NCBI GenBank assembly: GCA_030407505.1
Contig: JASDDH010000004.1
Coordinates: forward strand, 1 to 64,000
Reading direction: 5' to 3'
From: Planococcus sp. APC 4015
Lineage (GTDB): Bacteria; Actinomycetota; Actinomycetes; Actinomycetales; Microbacteriaceae
DNA length: 64,000 bases
The translations under genes and the position numbers were made by a program. This document shows, piece by piece, positions 27,201-34,884 of this stretch (positions are counted from its first letter, which is position 1; each line of letters starts with the position of its first letter). The notes beneath the pieces were generated by a model, which had not been told where the DNA came from, made no database searches, and saw nothing but the letters and a program-made list of their open reading frames with translations.

Positions 27201-27533
27201 GGCGAGTTCGGGGCTGTAGTCGAAGGGGAATCGCTCGGCGTACTCCTCGATGAAGAAGTCGAACGGGTTGATCACCATCATGTCGGCGACGAGGCCGACC
27301 GTGATCTCGAGCCGCGAGACGGGCTCGGGGAACACGATGCGCGCCGCCCAGTTGCCGAACGGGTCCTGCTGCCAGTTGATGAAGTGGTTCTTCGGGCTGA
27401 TGCCGAGCGAGTAGGCCTCGATCGGCGTGCGCGCGTGCGGGGCGGGCCGCAGACGCACGACATGCGGGTGGACCGTCACCGGATGGGCGAACTCATAGCT
27501 CGTGTAGTGCTCGAGCGCGACCTTGATCGACAT
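24276..27533 (-). CDS. DUF2126 transglutaminase-like giant protein
   Basis: 1085-residue protein: N-terminal transglutaminase domain (residues 1 to about 300) joined to a DUF2126 region. The triad is intact: Cys183 in IGSCRDSAWLLV, the His in DLHAWAEVF and the Asp in GMDPTSSLF. In the DUF2126 region, GGEPTFVALDD, HITLGGA and FCIDKLYSPDSSRGRLGLLE recall glutamine-synthetase-like or ATP-dependent ligase surfaces, though I cannot assign residues. First gene of a four-gene overlapping operon with the ATP-grasp fusion, a second transglutaminase and a zinc peptidase. It starts with ATG just inside the intergenic space after the NCS2 permease gene. Confidence 0.87.
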   Translation of the reverse strand: MSIKVALEHYTSYEFAHPVTVHPHVVRLRPAPHARTPIEAYSLGISPKNHFINWQQDPFGNWAARIVFPEPVSRLEITVGLVADMMVINPFDFFIEEYAERFPFDYSPELAADLAPYRLPVQDSIDAARWMQGLPPLPADGMPTVQFLASLNRAVNGAVAYDVRMEPGVQTPDETLRIGIGSCRDSAWLLVSLLRMHGLAARFVSGYLVQLASDQKSLDGPSGPEADFTDLHAWAEVFIPGAGWVGMDPTSSLFAGEGHIPLSATPHPSTAAPIEGSTSPAEVRFSFHNEVRRVHEDPRTTKPYTSRQWERIDALGEAVDERLRRGDVRLTMGGEPTFVALDDATAAEWNTEADGEQKRALATGLADQLRRDYAQGGVVHRGDGKWYPGEALPRWNIALQWRTDGVPLWHDPALLADPWEEIENPDAAALAEALARRVTQLLRLPQSQLLAAYEDPLAALASEVRKPEGPRPGVDAVDDLAELDATVDTPTGWVLPLTTDDEWTSPAWRFRRGRLVLIPGTSAVGSRLPLKSIAWTDPEHPGEPSYMEAGPEIEPGIPSVKIVEADAAVRTAVAFEARDGHVFVFLPPTATLEAYASLLALIETGARGTRSPVVLEGYGPPPDARIAQLIVTPDPGVIEVNVQPTSSWADQRELTLSLYEHARRSRLATEKFDLDGLHTGTGGGNHITLGGAQPVDSPLLRRPDLLASLVAYWQRHPSLSYLFSGRFIGPTSQAPRFDEGRPEAVYEMEIALQEVRRLATVADEPDAEALPWLVDRSLRHLLTDLTGNTHRAEFCIDKLYSPDSSRGRLGLLELRGFEMPPHPELALVQALLVRSLVAMFWEKPFDAPLVRWGTRLHEDFLLPEGAARDIAEVVADLRAHGIAFEESWLDPFVEFRFPRIGMTRIGSGIELELRQAIEPWHVLGEEATAGGTSRYVDSSVERIQVRVSGVDASRHLVTCQGVPVPLTPTGHLGEYFAGVRYRAWQPWSALHPSIPVHAPLTFEVVDVESEVSLGGATYHVVHPGGRSYDHPPINANEAEARRASRFEPRGHTAGRLDVAALRESARRAATVDYPHTLDLRRVPPR

Positions 27534-27567
27534 GGGTCAAGACTGGCCCACGTCTGTTGCCGATGGG

Positions 27568-29055
27568 TTACGGCTTGTCGCCGTCGGGCGATTTCTCGTC
27601 GAGGATCTGCGTCGGGATCAGCCCGGTGCCCTGGGCTTCGGGGTGTATGAGCGCCGCCGCAGCGGGCCCGCGCACCGCGTCGTACCCGCCGATCGCCGGG
27701 TCGCCGGCCCGGGACGCCCGCATCTCCTCGGAGTTGAGCAGCAGGTTGAGCAGGATCGCCGCAATCGCGCCGGCCGAGATGCCGGAATCGAAGATGAGCG
27801 TAAACCACTGCGGGAACTGGTCGTAGATCGTGGGCGCGACGGTCGGCAGCAGGGCGACGCCGACGGAGATCGCCACGATGAGCACGTTCTTGTTGTTGAA
27901 CTTCACCTTCGTGAGGGTCCTGATGCCGGATGCCGCCACCATGCCGAACAGCGCGATGCCGGCCCCGCCGAGCACGGCGCGCGGCACGCCCTCGACGATG
28001 GCCGAGATCTTCGGGATCAGCCCCAGGACGACGAGGATCACACCGGCCGCCGTCGCCACCCAGCGCGAGCGGACGCCGGTCAGCGAGACCAGCCCGACGT
28101 TCTGGGCGAACGCGGTGTACGGGAAGGTGTTGAACACGCCGCCGATGACGGTGCCGAGACCGTCGGCACGCAGACCGTCGGCGAGCTGGCGGCGACCGAC
28201 GGGCTTGTCGACGATCTCGCCGACGGCGATCATGTCGCCGGTCGTCTCGGTCATGATCACGATCCCGACGATGATCATCGAGACGATCGAGGCGACCTGG
28301 AACGTCGGCAGTCCGAAGTGGAACGGGGTGACGACGGCGAACCACTCGGCCTCGCCCACCGCCGACCAGTCGACCATTCCGGGCACGAAGAGCGCCGCGA
28401 TCGTGCCGATCACGAGGCCGAGCAGCACCGACACCCGCTGCAGCGCGGGGGGCGCGAAGCGCTCGATCAGCACGATGAGCAGCAGGGTGCCGAACGCGAA
28501 GCCGACGTTGATCGGCGGTGCGCCCTCCTCCGAGCCGTCCACGATCCAGCCGGCGGCGACCCGCATCAGGGAGAGGCCGATGATGAGGATCACCGTGCCG
28601 GTGACGATGGGCGGGAAGAACCGCAGCAGCTGCGAGAAGAACGGCGCGACGAGGACCATGAACACACCGCACGCGATGGTGGCGCCGAACACCGCCTGGA
28701 TGCCCTCGCTCTGACCGATCGCGATCATCGGACCGACGGCGGCGAACGTGACGCCCTGCATGAGCGGCAGTCGTACGCCGAAGCGCCAGAAGCCGACCGA
28801 CTGGATGATCGTGGCGATGCCGGCCACGAACAGGTCTGCGCTGATCAGGAACGCCAGGTCGGCGGCCGAGTAGCCGAGCGCGCCGCCGACGATGAGCGGC
28901 ACGGCGACCGCGCCCGCATACATCGCGAGCACGTGCTGCAGACCCAGGGGGAACAGCCGCGCGAACGGCGGGATCGAGTCGACGGTGTTGGTGGCGGCGC
29001 GTTCGCGGCGCGCCGTCTTCTTGTCGACCTTGACCTGGTCGTCGGTCTTCGTCAT
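27568..29055 (-). CDS. NCS2-family xanthine/uric acid permease
   Basis: Integral membrane nucleobase-cation symporter-2 of 495 residues with about 12-14 segments. Motifs: LGLQHVLAMYAGAVAVPLIVG in the first helix, QSVGFWRFGVRLPLMQGVTF, and the family signature region ETTGDMIAVGEIVDKPVGRRQLADGL with GTVIGGVFNTFPYTAFAQNVG. The QNVG segment is typical of purine transporters such as PucJ/PucK or PbuX. The ATG at 29055 follows GGGAG. Xanthine or urate is the likely cargo given the purine catabolic genes 11 kb away; uracil is less likely. A strong hairpin lies in its leader. Confidence 0.88.
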   Translation of the reverse strand: MTKTDDQVKVDKKTARRERAATNTVDSIPPFARLFPLGLQHVLAMYAGAVAVPLIVGGALGYSAADLAFLISADLFVAGIATIIQSVGFWRFGVRLPLMQGVTFAAVGPMIAIGQSEGIQAVFGATIACGVFMVLVAPFFSQLLRFFPPIVTGTVILIIGLSLMRVAAGWIVDGSEEGAPPINVGFAFGTLLLIVLIERFAPPALQRVSVLLGLVIGTIAALFVPGMVDWSAVGEAEWFAVVTPFHFGLPTFQVASIVSMIIVGIVIMTETTGDMIAVGEIVDKPVGRRQLADGLRADGLGTVIGGVFNTFPYTAFAQNVGLVSLTGVRSRWVATAAGVILVVLGLIPKISAIVEGVPRAVLGGAGIALFGMVAASGIRTLTKVKFNNKNVLIVAISVGVALLPTVAPTIYDQFPQWFTLIFDSGISAGAIAAILLNLLLNSEEMRASRAGDPAIGGYDAVRGPAAAALIHPEAQGTGLIPTQILDEKSPDGDKP

Positions 29056-29073
29056 GGCCCGCTCCCGTCCTCG

Positions 29074-29104
29074 GACGGGGCGCACCGACACGGTGCGCCC
29101 CGTC
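29074..29104. terminator. 14-bp hairpin between apt and the NCS2 permease gene
   Basis: Perfect 14-bp stem (GACGGGGCGCACCG and its complement) with a 3-nt loop, 19 bp before the permease ATG. It can be the terminator of apt, which is transcribed the same way, or a leader hairpin of the permease mRNA. There is no T-run, as is common for actinobacterial hairpins. Confidence 0.6.
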
Positions 29105-29172
29105 GCTGTGCAGTGAACCTAGAGCCGATCGCCACGGTTCCTCCACACCGACGAACGGATCGTCGCGAGGAT

Positions 29173-29199
29173 TTCACCGGCCGAAACAGGCCCGCAACA
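29173..29199 (+). promoter_or_regulatory. Weak GlnR-like half-site array before the NCS2 permease
   Basis: TTTCA (29173), GAAAC (29184) and GCAAC (29195) stand in 11-bp register, 118-144 bp upstream of the permease start. Only the middle half-site matches the GaAAC consensus fully, so this is the weakest of the four arrays in the window. Confidence 0.28.
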
Positions 29200-29203
29200 C
29201 GCC

Positions 29204-29719
29204 TCAGGCCGTGAACACCGTGTGCACGTCGGGGGCGATGGCCCGGCCACCGAGCGAGACGAGTTCCATCAGAACGGATGTCGCCACGACGTCGCCGCCG
29301 AGCACGCCCACGAGTTCGCGGGCCGCCTGCAGCGTGCCGCCGGTGGCGAGGACGTCGTCCACGAGCAGCACCCGCATGCCGCGCGTGATGTCGTCGTGCG
29401 CCTCGATCGTCGCCGTCCCGTACTCGAGGGCGTAGTCCACGGATGCCGCGGGCCGCGGCAGCTTGCCGGCCTTGCGGATCGGCACGAGACCGACCCCCGC
29501 CCGCGTCGCGATCGCCCCGGCCAGCAGGAACCCCCGGGCCTCGACGCCGGCGACGACGTCGTAACGGCCCTCGAACGGCTCGATCATCGCGTCGATGACG
29601 CAGCGCAGAGCCGCGGCATCCGCCAGCAGAGGAGTGATGTCGCGGAACATCACCCCCTGTTCGGGGTAGTCGGGGATCGTGCGGATGAGCGCTTCGGCAC
29701 GTGCGAGGGCTTCGGTCAC
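29204..29719 (-). CDS. apt: Adenine phosphoribosyltransferase
   Basis: Purine salvage enzyme of 171 residues that joins adenine and PRPP to give AMP. The PRPP-binding motif VLLVDDVLATGGT is intact; IPDYPEQGVMFRDITPLL at the N-terminus and GVEARGFLLAGAIA in the middle are characteristic of Apt. The GTG at 29719 is chosen because a TACTGT -10-like hexamer (29731-29726) ends six bases before it. An upstream ATG at 29761 would place the promoter inside the gene. Divergent from the alpha-glucosidase gene with only 53 bp between them. Confidence 0.93.
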   Translation of the reverse strand: MTEALARAEALIRTIPDYPEQGVMFRDITPLLADAAALRCVIDAMIEPFEGRYDVVAGVEARGFLLAGAIATRAGVGLVPIRKAGKLPRPAASVDYALEYGTATIEAHDDITRGMRVLLVDDVLATGGTLQAARELVGVLGGDVVATSVLMELVSLGGRAIAPDVHTVFTA

Positions 29720-29725
29720 CCGCTC

Positions 29726-29766
29726 ACAGTACCCGCGCAGGGACCGGCGAACGCTTGCCATATCCT
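29726..29766. promoter_or_regulatory. Back-to-back leaderless promoters of apt and the alpha-glucosidase gene
   Basis: Minus strand: TACTGT (29731-29726) six bases before the apt GTG. Plus strand: TATCCT (29761-29766) six bases before the alpha-glucosidase ATG. Neither gene has a Shine-Dalgarno sequence. In 53 bp both promoters must overlap in their -35 regions. Confidence 0.5.
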
Positions 29767-29772
29767 TGTCCG

Positions 29773-31455
29773 ATGACCTCGACAGACACCGCCGAGCGCC
29801 CGGGCCTCCAGGCCACCTTCCCGTCTGCGGAGTGGTGGCGCACCGCGGTGATCTACCAGATCTACCCCCGGTCGTTCTCCGACAGCTCGGGCGACGGCAT
29901 CGGCGATCTGCCCGGTGTCACCGCGCACCTCGCCGACCTCGAGCAGCTCGGCGTCGATGCGATCTGGCTGAGCCCGTTCCAGCGTTCACCGCAGAAGGAC
30001 GCCGGCTACGACGTCGCCGACTACTGCGACGTCGACCCGCTCTTCGGCACCCTGGCCGACTTCGACGTGATGCTCGCCGAGGCGCATGCCCGCGGCATCC
30101 GGGTCATCGTCGACGTCGTGCCGAACCATTCGTCCGACCAGCACGTGTGGTTCCAGGAGGCCGTTGCCGCAGGCCCCGGAAGCCGCGAGCGCGCGCGCTA
30201 CATGTTCCGCGACGGCACCGGGACCGACGGCGACCTGCCGCCCAACAACTGGGAGTCGGTGTTCGGCGGTCCCGCGTGGACGCGGCTCGTCGAACCCGAC
30301 GGCACCCTCGGCCAGTGGTACCTGCACATCTTCGACACGTCGCAGCCCGACTTCGACTGGACCAACGAGGAGGTGCGCGAGGAGTTCCGCCGCGTGCTGC
30401 GCTTCTGGCTCGACCGCGGGGTCGACGGATTCCGCGTCGACGTCGCGCACGGCCTCATCAAGGCCGACGGCCTGCCCGACTACACCCCCGACCCGCACGC
30501 CGGATCGATGGGCGGCGAAGAGGCGAACGTGCCGTACTGGGGTCAGCCCGGAGTGCACGAGATCTACCGCGACTGGCACACCCTCATGGCCGAGTACGGC
30601 GGCGACCGGGCCCTGTGCGCCGAGGCATGGCTGCCGACGCCGGAGAAGACCGCACTGTGGGTGCGGCCCGACGAGATGCACCAGGCGTTCAACTTCGCCT
30701 ACCTCGAGACCGCGTGGGATGCCGCGGCCCTGCGCGCCGTCGTCGACGAATCGCTCGGCGCCTACGGCGCCGTCGGCGCCCCCAGCACGTGGGTGCTGTC
30801 GAACCACGACGTCGTGCGCCACGCTTCGCGCCTCGCCCTGTCGGCCGAGAACCCCCAGGGCTACGGCATCGGACCGGACTCCCCCGGTCAGCCGATCCCC
30901 GAGGTGGGCCTGCGCCGCGCCCGCGCGGCCACCACCCTCATGCTCGCGCTGCCGGGATCGGCCTACCTGTACCAGGGCGAAGAGCTCGGCCTGCCCGAGG
31001 TCATCGACATCCCGGGCGACGCCCGCCAGGATCCGACGTGGTTCCGCACCCACGGCGAGCGCTACGGCCGGGACGGATGCCGGGTGCCGATCCCTTGGAC
31101 CACCGACGACCCGGCGTACGGCTTCAGCCCGTCGGGGGCGTCCTGGCTTCCGCAGCCCGCCGAATGGGCCGCCCTCGCGCGTGACGCCCAGGTCGACGTG
31201 CCCGGCTCGACGCTCTCGCTCTACCGCTCGCTGCTCGCGGCGCGCCGCGCGCACGGTCTCGGCTCGGGGACCCTCGAGTGGATCAGCGGCTTCGGCGACG
31301 CCGTCGTGGCATTCCGCAACGGGAATGTCACGCTGATCGCCAACCTCGGCGACGCCGCGGTCACGATCCCCGCCGGCACCGTGATCGCTGCGAGCGGCCC
31401 GCTCGACGGCGACGCGCTCCCGACCGATACGGCCGTCTGGCTCACCGGAGCCTGA
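29773..31455 (+). CDS. GH13 alpha-glucosidase / oligo-1,6-glucosidase
   Basis: Cytoplasmic glycoside hydrolase of family 13, 560 residues, with no signal peptide. It opens with WWRTAVIYQIYPRSFSDSSG and DLEQLGVDAIWLSPF. The catalytic triad can be placed: nucleophile Asp223 in GFRVDVAHG, acid/base Glu284 in CAEAWLP, and Asp346 in LSNHDVVRH. VPNHSS is conserved region I. This pattern fits alpha-1,4- or alpha-1,6-glucosidases that clear malto- or isomalto-oligosaccharides after uptake. No sugar transporter is adjacent, so the substrate remains open. Leaderless-type start. Confidence 0.92.
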   Translation: MTSTDTAERPGLQATFPSAEWWRTAVIYQIYPRSFSDSSGDGIGDLPGVTAHLADLEQLGVDAIWLSPFQRSPQKDAGYDVADYCDVDPLFGTLADFDVMLAEAHARGIRVIVDVVPNHSSDQHVWFQEAVAAGPGSRERARYMFRDGTGTDGDLPPNNWESVFGGPAWTRLVEPDGTLGQWYLHIFDTSQPDFDWTNEEVREEFRRVLRFWLDRGVDGFRVDVAHGLIKADGLPDYTPDPHAGSMGGEEANVPYWGQPGVHEIYRDWHTLMAEYGGDRALCAEAWLPTPEKTALWVRPDEMHQAFNFAYLETAWDAAALRAVVDESLGAYGAVGAPSTWVLSNHDVVRHASRLALSAENPQGYGIGPDSPGQPIPEVGLRRARAATTLMLALPGSAYLYQGEELGLPEVIDIPGDARQDPTWFRTHGERYGRDGCRVPIPWTTDDPAYGFSPSGASWLPQPAEWAALARDAQVDVPGSTLSLYRSLLAARRAHGLGSGTLEWISGFGDAVVAFRNGNVTLIANLGDAAVTIPAGTVIAASGPLDGDALPTDTAVWLTGA

Positions 31456-31486
31456 CACGCCCGGGCCCGTCGGTAGGCTCGACGGC

Positions 31487-32704
31487 ATGACCATCGACCT
31501 CGACGCGCTGTACATCGACCTGCACAAGCACCCCGAACTGTCGTTCCAAGAGACGCGGACGGCCGGGGTCATCGCGCAGCACCTCACGGCGCTCGGCATC
31601 GAGTTCGAAGAGGGCATCGGCCGCACGGGCATCGCCGCGGTGATGCGCTCGGGGACCGACGGGCCGGTCGTGTGGTTGCGCGCCGACATGGACGCCCTGC
31701 CGGTCGAGGAGCGCACCGGGTTCGAGTACGCCTCGACCGCCCGGGGCACCGACCCTTCGGGGATCGAGGTGCCGGTCATGCACGCGTGCGGCCACGACAT
31801 GCACGTGACGGCCCTGCTGGGCGCCCTCGAGAAGCTCGTGAACACGAAGGACGAGTGGTCGGGAACGGTCGTCGCCGTCTTCCAGCCGGCCGAGGAGTAC
31901 GGTGCGGGCTCGCAGGCGATGATCGCCGACGGTGTGCTCGACCGGTTCCCGAAGCCGGACATCGTCCTGGGCCAGCACGTCACACCCCTGCCTGCCGGCA
32001 CGATCGGCGTGCGCAGCGGCACGCAGATGGCGGCATCCGACGGCCTCACGGTGAAGCTGTTCGGCCGCGGCGGTCACGGCTCGCGCCCGCACTCGACCAT
32101 CGATCCGATCGTCATGGCCGCGGCGACCGTCATGCGTCTGCAGACGATCGTCTCGCGCGAGATCGACCCGCGCGACGTCGCGGTGGTCACCGTCGGCTCG
32201 ATCCACGCCGGCCTCAAGAACAACATCATCCCCGCCGAGGCGACCCTCGAACTCAGCCTGCGGTATCCCGATGACGAGGCGCGGGCGAGCGTCATGGAGA
32301 AGGTCGAGCGGGTCGTCCGCGCCGAGGCGCAGGCATCCGGTGCCGAAGAGCAGCCGACCATCACGGTCGACCACTCGCTCCCCCCGACGATCAACGACGC
32401 CGCCGCGACGACGAAGCTCACGGCCGCCTTCGACCGCGCGTTCGGCGAGGGCACGGTCATCGATCCCGGCATGTTCACCGGCAGTGAAGACGTCTCGTGG
32501 TTCGCCCGGGATTCGGGGGCTCCGCTCATCTTCTGGTTCTGGGGCGGCGTCGACCCGGCCGTCTACGCCGCGGCGGATGCCGCGGGCACGATCGCCCGCG
32601 ACATCCCGACCAACCACTCGCCGTTCTTCGCGCCGATCATGCACCCCACGATCGAGGTCGGGGTCGACGCGCTCGTCGTGGCCGCGCGGGAGTTCCTCGG
32701 CTGA
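31487..32704 (+). CDS. M20 family amidohydrolase (IAA-amino-acid hydrolase-like)
   Basis: Zinc or manganese peptidase-family amidohydrolase, 405 residues, of the M20D type (hippurate, N-acyl- or indole-acyl amino acid hydrolases). Motifs: LHKHPELSFQE at the N-terminus, WLRADMDALPVEE, the ligand-rich MHACGHDMHVTALLG, FQPAEEYGAGSQAM, and GMFTGSEDVSWFA near the end. A TAGGCT hexamer ends seven bases before the ATG and no ribosome site is seen, so it is probably leaderless. It stands alone between the alpha-glucosidase gene and a potassium transporter gene. Substrate unknown. Confidence 0.85.
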   Translation: MTIDLDALYIDLHKHPELSFQETRTAGVIAQHLTALGIEFEEGIGRTGIAAVMRSGTDGPVVWLRADMDALPVEERTGFEYASTARGTDPSGIEVPVMHACGHDMHVTALLGALEKLVNTKDEWSGTVVAVFQPAEEYGAGSQAMIADGVLDRFPKPDIVLGQHVTPLPAGTIGVRSGTQMAASDGLTVKLFGRGGHGSRPHSTIDPIVMAAATVMRLQTIVSREIDPRDVAVVTVGSIHAGLKNNIIPAEATLELSLRYPDDEARASVMEKVERVVRAEAQASGAEEQPTITVDHSLPPTINDAAATTKLTAAFDRAFGEGTVIDPGMFTGSEDVSWFARDSGAPLIFWFWGGVDPAVYAAADAAGTIARDIPTNHSPFFAPIMHPTIEVGVDALVVAAREFLG

Positions 32705-32706
32705 AC

Positions 32707-32758
32707 CCGTAAGGATTCCGTCAGGATCCCATCCTTACGGTTTCCATGCGCGTAACAT
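32707..32758 (+). promoter_or_regulatory. Predicted KdpE box and promoter of the KimA-like transporter
   Basis: Direct repeat CGTAAGG (32708) N4 CGTCAGG (32719), 11 bp apart, then TAACAT (32753-32758) as a -10 element eight bases before the GTG start. The first repeat is also one arm of a perfect 10-bp inverted repeat (CCGTAAGGAT at 32707 with ATCCTTACGG at 32731). The same repeat pattern at the same distance from a -10 is found before kdp. The inverted repeat could also end the M20 transcript. Confidence 0.5.
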
Positions 32759-32766
32759 CGCCCGCC

Positions 32767-34884
32767 GTGACCTATGAACCTCGCGATCCGTCGGAAGCGC
32801 CGCCGCGCGCGAAACGCCTGATCCTCGGCGACCCGCTGACGTCGGAGATGCTCGACGACCAGCTGCTGCCGAAGAAGCGTGCGCTGCCGATCTTCGCGTC
32901 CGATGCCCTGAGCTCAGTGGCGTACGCACCGCAGGAGCTGCTGATGATCCTGCTGATCGGCGGAACGGCGTTCCTCGCGTTCAGCCCGTGGGTCGCCGCC
33001 GGCGTCGTCGTGCTGCTGATCGTCGTCGTCGCGAGCTACCGCCAGCTCATCAAGGCGTACCCCTCGGGCGGCGGCGACTACGAGGTCGCCCGCAAGAATC
33101 TGGGCGAGGGTCCGGGCGTGGTCGTGGCGGCGGCCCTGCTCGTGGATTACGTGCTGACCGTCGCGGTGTCCGTGGCATCCGGTGTCGACAACATCATCTC
33201 GGCGATCCCCGAACTGAATCCGGGCCGTATCGAGCTGGCGGTCGGATTCGTCATCCTCATCATCCTGGTGAACCTCCGTGGCGTGCGTGAGGCATCGTTC
33301 GCGTTCGCGATCCCGACGTATCTCTTCATCGGGTCCGTCGCCGTGATGATCGTGGTCGGCATCGCCCGCACCCTGCTCGGCGACCCGCCGGTCGCCTCGA
33401 GCGCCGCCTTCGAAGTGCAGGGCGAGCAGCTCACGCAGGCCGCCGTGATCCTGCTGATCCTGCGTGCCTTCTCGAGCGGATGCTCGGCCCTCACCGGCGT
33501 CGAAGCCGTCTCCAACGGCGTGCCCGCATTCCGCGCACCCAAGGTCCGCAACGCGCAGATGACCCTCGTGCTCATGGGCGGGATCGCGATCCTGCTCTTC
33601 TCCGGCCTCACCGCGATCGGCCTCATCTCGGGCGTCCACTACGCCGAGAACCCCTGCCACCTGATCGGCTTCGACTGCGCGGCGGGGCCTCAGCCGAGCC
33701 TCATGGCCCAGATCGCCGGCGCCACGTTCGGCGTGGGATCCATCCCGTTCTTCATCGTCCAGGCCGCGACCGCGTGCGTGCTGCTGCTGGCGGCGAACAC
33801 CGCGTTCAACGGGTTCCCGCTGCTCGGCGCCGTGCTCGCCCGCGACGGCTACGCCCCGAAGGCGCTCAACACCCGCGGCGACCGCCTGGTGTACTCCAAC
33901 GGAATGGTCATCCTGGGACTCGCCGCGATCGTCGTGCTGATCGTGTACCAGGCCAACCTCACGACGCTCATCCAGCTGTACATCATCGGCGTCTTCGTGT
34001 CGTTCTCGCTCGGGCAGATCGGCATGGTGCGCCACTGGCGGCGGGCGCTGCGCGAGCTGAACGCCCTGACACCGGATGCCGCGGCCCAGGCCTCCGCCGC
34101 CGCCGAGCGGCGCTCGGCGAACACCGGGCTCGCGATCAACTCGGTCGGCGCGGGCCTCACCGTCTTCGTGCTGCTCATCGTCACGGTGACGAAGTTCACC
34201 CACGGCGCGTGGCTCGTCTTCATCGCGATCCCGATCCTGGCGATGCTGATGATCGGGGTGAACCGCTACTACCGCGACGTCGAGCACGAGATCCAGGTCG
34301 ACGACCAGACCCACTTCGGCGCCACCGGCGACCTCGCGATCATCCTCGTCGGGCGCCTGCAGAAGCCGGTGATCAAGGCCATCGACTACGCCCTCGCGGC
34401 CAAGCACCAGACGACACTCGCGGTGCACATCGCGGTGAGCGACGAGGAGTCCGCCGCTCTGCAGAAGCAGTGGGACGAGCACCGCATCCCGATCGACCTC
34501 GTGATCGTCGATTCCCCGTTCCGCTCGTATGCGGCGCCCGTGGCGAAGTTCATCAAGAAGTTCCGCGAGAAGCACGGCTCGTCCGTCGTCACGGTCTACC
34601 TGCCGCAGTACATCGTCGGCCACTGGTGGGAGCGCCTGCTGCACAACCGCCGCTCGGGCCGCATCGCCCAGCAACTCATGCTGATCCACGGCGTGAGCAT
34701 CACCCTCGTGCCGTGGCTGCTCGATTCGTCCGAGCTCATCTACGGCCGGCGTTCGCGTCCGCTCCCCGGCGACGAGCGCGCCGGACGCCCGACGCCCGAG
34801 ATCCAGCACCACGGTCGCCGCGTGTCGCGCGCCGAGGGCCCGCCCGCTCCCGGGGCCGCCAACGCGCGTAGCCTGGAGGGATGA
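32767..34884 (+). CDS. KimA-like potassium transporter (APC superfamily)
   Basis: Membrane transporter of 705 residues: a short N-terminal segment, about twelve hydrophobic helices (to about residue 515), then a roughly 180-residue cytoplasmic domain. The motif ASDALSSVAYAPQELL in the first helix is that of the KimA (YdaO) group, a high-affinity K+/H+ symporter in Bacillus that is switched off by c-di-AMP. Database transfer would usually call it an amino acid permease. The GTG start is preferred because of the -10 element eight bases upstream; an ATG at 32746 lies within that promoter. Its promoter shares an 18-bp element with kdp, which supports potassium as substrate. Confidence 0.8.
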   Translation: MTYEPRDPSEAPPRAKRLILGDPLTSEMLDDQLLPKKRALPIFASDALSSVAYAPQELLMILLIGGTAFLAFSPWVAAGVVVLLIVVVASYRQLIKAYPSGGGDYEVARKNLGEGPGVVVAAALLVDYVLTVAVSVASGVDNIISAIPELNPGRIELAVGFVILIILVNLRGVREASFAFAIPTYLFIGSVAVMIVVGIARTLLGDPPVASSAAFEVQGEQLTQAAVILLILRAFSSGCSALTGVEAVSNGVPAFRAPKVRNAQMTLVLMGGIAILLFSGLTAIGLISGVHYAENPCHLIGFDCAAGPQPSLMAQIAGATFGVGSIPFFIVQAATACVLLLAANTAFNGFPLLGAVLARDGYAPKALNTRGDRLVYSNGMVILGLAAIVVLIVYQANLTTLIQLYIIGVFVSFSLGQIGMVRHWRRALRELNALTPDAAAQASAAAERRSANTGLAINSVGAGLTVFVLLIVTVTKFTHGAWLVFIAIPILAMLMIGVNRYYRDVEHEIQVDDQTHFGATGDLAIILVGRLQKPVIKAIDYALAAKHQTTLAVHIAVSDEESAALQKQWDEHRIPIDLVIVDSPFRSYAAPVAKFIKKFREKHGSSVVTVYLPQYIVGHWWERLLHNRRSGRIAQQLMLIHGVSITLVPWLLDSSELIYGRRSRPLPGDERAGRPTPEIQHHGRRVSRAEGPPAPGAANARSLEG

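Noticed and set aside
24309..27650. Very long open frame on the plus strand opposite DUF2126 (and similar ones opposite allB, kdpB and amylase)
   Set aside because: Arg/Gly/Asp-rich translations without motifs are antisense shadows, common in high-GC genomes; the minus-strand gene has clear motifs.
32746..32766. ATG start for the KimA-like protein
   Set aside because: It precedes the predicted -10 element and would add seven residues; the GTG at 32767 fits a leaderless start better, although this is not proven.
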